DNA of 11,392 nt from Bacteroidota bacterium. GTDB lineage: Bacteria > Bacteroidota > Bacteroidia > Bacteroidales > Prolixibacteraceae. The stretch spans positions 1 through 11,392 of the forward strand of contig JAUYTA010000531.1 in the NCBI GenBank assembly GCA_030695265.1, read 5' to 3'. The position numbers and the translations under genes were made by a program. The notes beneath the pieces were generated by a model that was given only the letters and a program-made list of their open reading frames with translations, did not search any database and was not told where the DNA came from. Positions 6,924 to 11,392 of the stretch are shown one piece after another. Numbering within the stretch: position 1 is the first letter of the stretch; each line of letters starts with the position of its first letter.

Positions 6924-7218
6924 GAAAATGGCTTCCAATATATTCGTGATCATTGCCCTGAGTATAATTTCAATGCTCTCAATGGGGACAATATTTTCAT
7001 GGAGTGTTTTTCGGACACCTTGGGAAGATGTGATAATGATTTCTCCATTAAAATCAGGATTACCATTCTTGGCTTTCCTTGCCTTAAATGTGTTCTCAGT
7101 GAATGATAAACTGCATTTACTGGACAAAATGAATTTTGATTGCATTGTAGCAGAATATGTACCCAATGTTGGCATAGGTATCAGCATTAACGACAGATTG
7201 AGGAGAGCCTCAAATTAA
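6922..7218 (+). CDS. Small membrane ORF, possible remnant of an MFS transporter
   Basis: The 98-residue reading frame has one clear membrane helix, about residues 6-30 (NIFVIIALSIISMLSMGTIFSWSVF), and a weaker one around 44-60 (SGLPFLAFLALNVFSV). The motif GTIFSWSVFRTP resembles the first helix of OFA-type (oxalate/formate antiporter) MFS proteins, which read G.xYaWSvF. MFS proteins are ~400 residues. Here the likeness stops at about residue 60, and the last ~35 residues (LLDKMNFDCIVAEYV... ending DRLRRASN) are soluble-looking and unrecognised. Starts at 6922 or 6928 are both possible; an AGGA lies at 6914-6917, inside the third palindrome. It is 19 bases before the DUF4914 gene and in the same operon. 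It may be an in-frame deletion scar joining two genes, or a genuine small protein. Confidence 0.4.
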   Translation: MKMASNIFVIIALSIISMLSMGTIFSWSVFRTPWEDVIMISPLKSGLPFLAFLALNVFSVNDKLHLLDKMNFDCIVAEYVPNVGIGISINDRLRRASN

Positions 7219-7237
7219 TAAAGTAAAAATACACAAA

Positions 7238-9109
7238 ATGGAAGAAGTAACAGGATTATTTCAACTTCGGGCTGAGGTCGCGGAGTTATTGCAAGGGAAA
7301 AAAGTGATTGTACCTGAATCAAGGACCCATTTATTATCGCTCGCTATGGGCGGCGCTGACGAAATATTTGAAGTAGCTTATAACGTAGATGGTGTAGGTG
7401 AAGTTGTTGAAGCGACTGTAACAAAATGCAAAAATGGGCTTGCTGTCAACTATACCGATATGTACATGCGTAGGCGCGACCCTGATTGTATGGTAATTGC
7501 TGATAAGGGCGATACTGACAAAGTTAGGTACTCTGATAGGTTCAACGAAGATTTCGAACCATTGAGGAACTTAACCTTCGATTGGTTAAGAGCCCAAAAA
7601 GAATTGATTGTAATGCCGTTTATGGCCGGAGGAGATGAGTATGGGTATCCTTCACTTTTAATTGCCCCAGCCAACGCAGGTTTTTTCGTCGGTGGACTGG
7701 CAGATTTGCAAGGGTTTATTCCCAAGGCCGAAATACCTGAAAACTTTTGCCCTAAAGCCATAATTTATTTGGCTCCAACATTCAGGCATACCCATTTTAA
7801 CGGCAGGCAGATTGTTGTTCACAACCGGCTTGAGAACCTTCACGAATTGTTTTCCTTTAATCTATATCCAGGACCCAGCGCTAAAAAAGGTGCCTATGGC
7901 ATTTTATTGAACATTGGTGAAATTGAAGGCTGGGTAACATTGCATGGCGCTACCGTAAAATTGATCACGCCGTATGATAATGAATTAATAATAATGCACG
8001 AAGGAGCAAGCGGCGGTGGAAAAAGTGAAATGATTGGCGAGATGCACCGTCGGCCTGATGGCCGTGTCCAAATTGGACAAAACATTGTTACAAAAGAAAG
8101 AATAATAATTGACCTCTCGGATACTTGTGAGCTCCAACCGATAACAGATGATATGGCGTTGTGCCCTCCGAGTTTGCAGCAGAATTCAAAAAAACTGGTG
8201 ATAACCGATGCAGAGCAAGGTTGGTTTTTAAGGGTTGACCATATAAAAGAGTATGGTACCGAACCTCAGCTCGAAAAATTAACCATTCATCCGCCTGAAC
8301 CCTTGATCTTTCTTAATCTTCAGGGAAAAGTTGACTCATCGTGCTTAATTTGGGAACATACCGAAGACGAACCGGGGAAAAGCTGTCCGAATCCCAGAGT
8401 AATTATGCCCCGCCGGTTTGTTAAAAATACGATTGCCAATCCGGTAGAGGTTGATGTGAGAAGTTTTGGAATTCGTACCCCACCGTCAACAAAGGAAAAT
8501 CCAAATTACGGAATTGTTGGTATGTTGCACGTTTTGCCCATGTCGATAGCCTGGTTGTGGAGGCTTGTCGCTCCAAGGGGGTATTCTAACCCAAGCATTA
8601 CCGACACCGAAGGGCTTTCGGGCGAAGGTGTTGGCTCCTACTGGCCGTTTGCAACCGGCAAGATGGTAAAACAGGCAAACTTGTTGCTCGAACAAATGAT
8701 AAATACGCCATCAACCCGTTATAAACTTATTCCCAACCAGCATATTGGTGCTTATAAGGTTGGTTTTATGCCCGAATGGATTGCCCGTGAATACATTGCC
8801 CGAAGGGGCAGCACGAAATTCAAACCTAATCAACTTGAACCGGCAAGATGTCCATTATTGGGTTATTCAGTTTCGTCAATAAAAATTGATGGCACATTTA
8901 TACCTTCATACCTGTTAAGGGTGAATGAACAGCCTGAAGTAAAATCTAAAGGATATGACAAGGGAGCAGTTATCCTTACTGATTTCTTCAAGAAAGAAGC
9001 AAGCCAGTTTTATTGCGATGAGCTTCACCCAATGGGTAAGGAAATAATCGAAATACTTTTAAGGGATGGAAGTCTGGACGATTATCTACAGATAACACCA
9101 TATCAATAA
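7238..9109 (+). CDS. DUF4914 family protein with PEPCK-like P-loop
   Basis: The 623-residue soluble protein matches the conserved pattern of DUF4914 along its length, including NYTDMYMRRRDPDCMVIAD (~75-93), GFFVGGLADLQGFIP, TFRHTHFNGRQ and IPNQHIGAYKVGFMP. A phosphate-binding loop GASGGGKSE lies at residues 256-264, followed by TDDMALCPP (303-311), TDTEG (455-459) and a YWPFATG segment. The loop and the DDMA step resemble the kinase-1 and kinase-2 elements of phosphoenolpyruvate carboxykinase, so nucleotide binding and phosphoryl transfer are plausible. The family's reaction is, to my knowledge, not established. Start is the ATG at 7238, after a poor Shine-Dalgarno; no better start exists. 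It is expressed behind the palindromic control region with the small ORF upstream, and ends at a terminator-like repeat. It is not a usual member of hydrogenase loci. Confidence 0.82.
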   Translation: MEEVTGLFQLRAEVAELLQGKKVIVPESRTHLLSLAMGGADEIFEVAYNVDGVGEVVEATVTKCKNGLAVNYTDMYMRRRDPDCMVIADKGDTDKVRYSDRFNEDFEPLRNLTFDWLRAQKELIVMPFMAGGDEYGYPSLLIAPANAGFFVGGLADLQGFIPKAEIPENFCPKAIIYLAPTFRHTHFNGRQIVVHNRLENLHELFSFNLYPGPSAKKGAYGILLNIGEIEGWVTLHGATVKLITPYDNELIIMHEGASGGGKSEMIGEMHRRPDGRVQIGQNIVTKERIIIDLSDTCELQPITDDMALCPPSLQQNSKKLVITDAEQGWFLRVDHIKEYGTEPQLEKLTIHPPEPLIFLNLQGKVDSSCLIWEHTEDEPGKSCPNPRVIMPRRFVKNTIANPVEVDVRSFGIRTPPSTKENPNYGIVGMLHVLPMSIAWLWRLVAPRGYSNPSITDTEGLSGEGVGSYWPFATGKMVKQANLLLEQMINTPSTRYKLIPNQHIGAYKVGFMPEWIAREYIARRGSTKFKPNQLEPARCPLLGYSVSSIKIDGTFIPSYLLRVNEQPEVKSKGYDKGAVILTDFFKKEASQFYCDELHPMGKEIIEILLRDGSLDDYLQITPYQ

Positions 9110-9112
9110 TAT

Positions 9113-9186
9113 AAAGGCTGCCCGAAATTTTCTCAAAAAATAGTCAGAATTCTTTGTTTAATAAGTTTCTTAACTGGGCAGCCTTT
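9113..9186 (+). terminator. Inverted repeat after the DUF4914 gene, terminator-like
   Basis: AAAGGCTGCCC at 9113-9123 is exactly complementary to GGGCAGCCTTT at 9176-9186, 4 bases after the DUF4914 stop, and is followed by AATTTTT. The arms are terminator-like, but the 52-base loop is unusually long. Smaller pairings inside it (AGAATTCT; TAAG-TTT-CTTA) could shorten the effective loop. Confidence 0.65.
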
Positions 9187-9300
9187 AATTTTTCCAAAGA
9201 TAGATAAACTATTAAAAGGGGGAGTTTGATATAAATGTTCTAAGCTGATACATTAATTATATTAACAATTAGTTAAGAAAAAGAATGAATACTCAAGCCT

Positions 9301-9330
9301 ATGAAACTAATCACCTTTGATCTGTTTCAT
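9301..9330. promoter_or_regulatory. 30-bp imperfect palindrome upstream of the HATPase/HydB operon
   Basis: Outer arms ATGAAAC (9301-9307) and GTTTCAT (9324-9330), then inner arms ATCA (9310-9313) and TGAT (9318-9321), are all symmetric about one centre, giving 11 of 15 possible pairs. It lies 43 bases upstream of the promoter and has no T-run after it, so an operator is more likely than a terminator. The rest of the 9110-9450 gap holds the terminator-like repeat, this site, a near-direct repeat of TTTGATC (9316, 9342) and the promoter. Confidence 0.45.
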
Positions 9331-9373
9331 CGGCTTTGGTTTTTGATCGGTTTGTGCTGAGTTTTCTTGTGGC

Positions 9374-9407
9374 TTGAATTTTTGATTTAAATGAATTTGT
9401 ATTTTTG
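9374..9407 (+). promoter_or_regulatory. Promoter of the HATPase-ferredoxin-HydB operon
   Basis: TATTTTTG at 9400-9407 matches TAnnTTTG exactly. TTG at 9374-9376 is 23 bases upstream (a TTTG at 9381-9384 is closer, 15). Transcription would start near 9413, so the in-frame ATG at 9391 cannot be the start and the ATG at 9451 is preferred. An own promoter here would make the hydB block independent of the upstream signalling block. Confidence 0.5.
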
Positions 9408-9450
9408 GCATTGTATTCATCTCAATTTATTTTTTCCTGCTAATCTTAAC

Positions 9451-9999
9451 ATGAAAGACCTTTCCCTCCATATTCTCGATATTGTCCAGAACTCAATCCG
9501 GGCAAAAGCAACATTGATTGGGATAGAAATCGATGAACAGCCCAACGAAAATCAACTGATTATTACCATTACCGATAATGGGACCGGCATGAGCCCGGAG
9601 CAGCTTCAATCCGCCATCGATCCGTTTTATACTTCGCGAACTACCCGAAAAGTAGGTCTGGGTTTGTCGCTTTTCAAACAGAATGCTGAAATGACAGGTG
9701 GCTCATTCAGTATTGAATCAGTGTTTGGCAAAGGAACAAAAGTCACCGCAATATTTGAATTGAACCATCTCGACCGTCCAATAATGGGCGATTTGGTTGG
9801 AACCTTACTCATCCTGATTTGCTCTTCCGACGAAATCAACTATGTCTTTAAACATAAAACACCTTCAGGAGAATATGAACTTGATACCCGCGAAATAAGG
9901 CAAACGCTTGAAAATGTTCCGATTAGTAATCCTGACGTCAGGTTATTCCTGAAGGAAATGCTTCAGGAAAATTTAGAACAAATCCAAATTAGCGAATAA
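9451..9999 (+). CDS. HATPase_c protein of [FeFe]-hydrogenase loci
   Basis: The 182-residue protein starts MKDLSLHILDIVQNSIRA, where H7, D10 and N14 form the N-box of a histidine-kinase-type ATPase. DNGTGM (residues 42-47) is the G1 box, DPFYTSRTTRKVGLGLSL (57-74) carries the lid and G2, and FGKGTKV lies at 92-98. Residues ~100-182 form a family-specific tail (HLDRPIMGDLVGTLL, then LDTREIRQTL). There is no dimerisation/phosphoacceptor domain and no sensor, so it cannot be a normal histidine kinase; it probably phosphorylates or binds another protein. The ATG at 9451 is chosen over one at 9391 because the family begins at MKDLSLHILD and the predicted promoter lies between them. In related loci it stands between hydC and the ferredoxin gene; here hydC is missing. 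Confidence 0.88.
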   Translation: MKDLSLHILDIVQNSIRAKATLIGIEIDEQPNENQLIITITDNGTGMSPEQLQSAIDPFYTSRTTRKVGLGLSLFKQNAEMTGGSFSIESVFGKGTKVTAIFELNHLDRPIMGDLVGTLLILICSSDEINYVFKHKTPSGEYELDTREIRQTLENVPISNPDVRLFLKEMLQENLEQIQISE

Positions 10000-10052
10000 T
10001 GACAAAACTTAGATATTTTTAGATTCAAACTATTGACCTTTAGCGAATAATG
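9989..10052. repeat. 13-bp direct repeat around the HATPase stop codon
   Basis: TTAGCGAATAATG occurs at 9989-10001 and again at 10040-10052, identical and 51 bases apart. The first copy contains the TAA stop of the HATPase gene; the second lies in the 75-base gap before the ferredoxin gene. Confidence 0.75.
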
Positions 10053-10074
10053 TATAACTCTTAATCTACTAACG

Positions 10075-10473
10075 ATGAACAAAATAAAAAGCCTGGCTGA
10101 CTTAAAGAAACTTCAATCCGAAGTTCAGTCGAAAATTAAACTTAGAGAAAAAGGCGACAGCCCGGAGCAATTGGTTCAAATTAAAGTTTCGATGGCAACC
10201 TGCGGCATTGCTTCAGGAGCAAAAGAAATCATGAACTTCCTGATTGAGGAGCTTGATCATCAGGGAATTGATGTTATCGTTACCCAAACTGGTTGCATGG
10301 GATATTGCTACGCCGAACCAACCATCGAATTGACAATTCCGGGAAAAGCGCCAGTGGTCTACGGTTTTGTTAACAAAAATAAGGCCCAGGAAATCATTGA
10401 CAAACACATTAAACTCAATGAAATGGTAGATGGAATTATTCCGGTAGCTTATTCAACAATTGATAATAAATAA
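10075..10473 (+). CDS. Thioredoxin-fold [2Fe-2S] ferredoxin-domain protein
   Basis: The 132-residue protein has an N-terminal helix (~5-27) and a thioredoxin-like ferredoxin domain with C43 (MATCGIASGAKE), then C74 and C78 (TQTGCMGYCYAEP), and ends in a helix QEIIDKHI. NuoE-like subunits have four cluster cysteines (C-x4-C and C-x3-C). This short family in hydrogenase loci usually shows only three, as here, so a fourth ligand would have to be non-Cys or the cluster unusual. It probably passes electrons to or from HydB, or acts as an accessory to it. It is not a full HydC: the ~50-residue N-terminal helical domain of NuoE is missing. Only 20 bases separate it from hydB, so the two form an operon. 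Confidence 0.85.
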   Translation: MNKIKSLADLKKLQSEVQSKIKLREKGDSPEQLVQIKVSMATCGIASGAKEIMNFLIEELDHQGIDVIVTQTGCMGYCYAEPTIELTIPGKAPVVYGFVNKNKAQEIIDKHIKLNEMVDGIIPVAYSTIDNK

Positions 10474-10493
10474 ATAAAAACAAACGGACTATT

Positions 10494-11392
10494 ATGGCCG
10501 AATACAATATGCATATCCTTGTATGCGGAGGAACCGGATGCAAGGCTTCACAAAGCGAACTGATCAAATCGAATTTTCAACACCGCCTCAATGAGTTCGG
10601 GCTTTCCGACGAAATTCAGGTTGTCCTGACTGGTTGTTTTGGATTTTGCGAAAAAGGTCCCATCGTGAAAATTTTGCCTGACAATACTTTTTACACCCAG
10701 GTTACTCCTGAAGATGTGACCGAAATTGTTAATGAACACATTATTAAAGGCCGGAAGGTGGAGCGTTTGCTGTACCGTGATCCTGAAACGCATGAGCTGG
10801 TGGGCGATTCGAAGGGAATGGATTTTTACAAGAAGCAGATTCGCATTGCACTTCGCAATTGTGGTTTTGTCAATCCTGAAAACATAGAAGAGTACATTGG
10901 TCGCGACGGTTACGCTGCTCTTGGAACCTGTCTTTCAGAAAAAACACCGGCTGAAGTGATCGACATGATCAAAGATTCCGGTTTGCGTGGTCGTGGCGGC
11001 GGTGGTTTTCCAACGGGGCTGAAGTGGCAATTGACACGCAAATCGGTGAGCGACCAGAAATACGTGGTTTGCAACGCCGACGAAGGCGATCCGGGCGCAT
11101 TTATGGATCGTTCAATTTTGGAAGGCGACCCACATTCGGTGCTCGAAGCGATGGCCATTTGCGGCTATTGTATTGGCGCCGACAAAGGGTTGGTTTACAT
11201 TCGGGCTGAATACCCGTTGGCCATCGAACGCCTGAAGATTGCCATCAATCAGGCACGTGAATATGGTTTGTTGGGTAACGATATTTTGGGAACCGGATTT
11301 AATTTCGATGTTGAAATCCGATACGGAGCCGGAGCTTTTGTGTGCGGCGAAGAAACCGCACTGATCCATTCGATGGAAGGAAAACGTGGCGA
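10494..11392 (+). CDS. hydB: NAD-linked [FeFe] hydrogenase subunit HydB (NuoF-like), N-terminal part
   Basis: 299 codons are open to the window end. Residues 1-90 are a thioredoxin-like [2Fe-2S] domain (C11, C16, C48, C52). Residues from ~110 are the NuoF core: FMN site GRGGGGFPTGLKW (166-178), NADEGDPGAFMDR (194-206), an EYPLAIERL segment (239-247) and GAGAFVCGEETAL (278-290), part of the nucleotide site. The [4Fe-4S] and C-terminal ferredoxin parts lie beyond the window. HydB carries FMN and exchanges electrons between NAD(H) and the hydrogenase subunit HydA in the cytoplasm; in the HydABC complex this is linked to ferredoxin (electron bifurcation/confurcation). The N-terminal ferredoxin domain separates it from plain NuoF of complex I. 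The ATG at 10494 is the only sensible start. Confidence 0.92.
   Translation, partial: MAEYNMHILVCGGTGCKASQSELIKSNFQHRLNEFGLSDEIQVVLTGCFGFCEKGPIVKILPDNTFYTQVTPEDVTEIVNEHIIKGRKVERLLYRDPETHELVGDSKGMDFYKKQIRIALRNCGFVNPENIEEYIGRDGYAALGTCLSEKTPAEVIDMIKDSGLRGRGGGGFPTGLKWQLTRKSVSDQKYVVCNADEGDPGAFMDRSILEGDPHSVLEAMAICGYCIGADKGLVYIRAEYPLAIERLKIAINQAREYGLLGNDILGTGFNFDVEIRYGAGAFVCGEETALIHSMEGKRG

Noticed and set aside
6903..7187. 94-residue minus-strand frame opposite the small membrane ORF
   Set aside because: It has no recognisable domain, and the plus-strand frame has a membrane helix, a promoter and a gene right behind it.
6922..7218. Flavoprotein-like reading of the C-terminal half (NFDCIV...) as a FixC-type dinucleotide site
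   Set aside because: The glycine signature GxGxxG is absent; the likeness is too weak to name.
9391..9450. Upstream in-frame ATG for the HATPase gene
   Set aside because: It lies upstream of the -7 element at 9400-9407, and the family start MKDLSLHILD is at 9451.
9187..9450. Remnant of a NuoE-like hydC in the gap before the HATPase gene
   Set aside because: No frame shows the C-x4-C or C-x3-C motifs or any NuoE-like segment.

Overview
The window looks like a chromosomal stretch from an anaerobic, fermentative member of the Bacteroidota (Bacteroidales/Marinilabiliales type). The evidence is moderate-to-low GC, promoters that fit the Bacteroidota -33 TTTG / -7 TAnnTTTG pattern, weak Shine-Dalgarno sites, a lipoprotein/outer-membrane beta-barrel pair, and the gene content of a hydrogenase signalling cluster. 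The assignment comes from reading motifs, not from a database search.

Layout. (1) 1-407, minus strand: 5' end of a PAS-domain signalling protein that runs off the window. A decayed second copy of its upstream region and first ~17 codons lies at 724-815. (2) 901-2498, plus: a lipoprotein and an outer-membrane beta-barrel protein overlapping by ATGA, followed by a 19-bp tandem repeat that can fold into a hairpin. (3) 2692-6047, plus: DRTGG protein, RsbW-like ATPase, HydS-like [FeFe]-hydrogenase-domain protein, second DRTGG protein, PHP-domain phosphoesterase. This is the signalling half of the locus usually associated with trimeric NAD-linked [FeFe] hydrogenase. (4) 6120-9186: a separate regulon made of an XRE-cupin repressor (minus), a divergent control region with three copies of an ATTAAAT-N3-ATTTAAT palindrome, a small membrane ORF resembling the start of an MFS transporter, a DUF4914 P-loop protein, and a terminator-like inverted repeat. 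(5) 9301-11392, plus: an imperfect palindrome and a promoter, then a HATPase_c protein, a thioredoxin-fold [2Fe-2S] protein and the NuoF-like diaphorase subunit HydB (cut by the window end). HydA would be expected just beyond.

How the parts fit. Blocks 3 and 5 together match the familiar gene order of bifurcating-hydrogenase loci, but the NuoE-like subunit HydC, normally between the PHP gene and the HATPase gene, is not in the window. Its place is taken by the DUF4914 regulon. HydS has an intact set of H-cluster cysteines but a tyrosine where catalytic enzymes have the proton-relay cysteine, which fits a sensor rather than a bulk catalyst. The two ATPase proteins, the PHP protein and the DRTGG proteins would then transmit a redox or H2 signal to hydrogenase expression or activity (inference).

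The most interesting items are the HydC-less, island-split hydrogenase locus, the triple palindrome in front of the DUF4914 operon, the probable gene remnant inside that operon, and an intergenic array of heptanucleotide repeats that reaches into the start codon of the RsbW-like gene.
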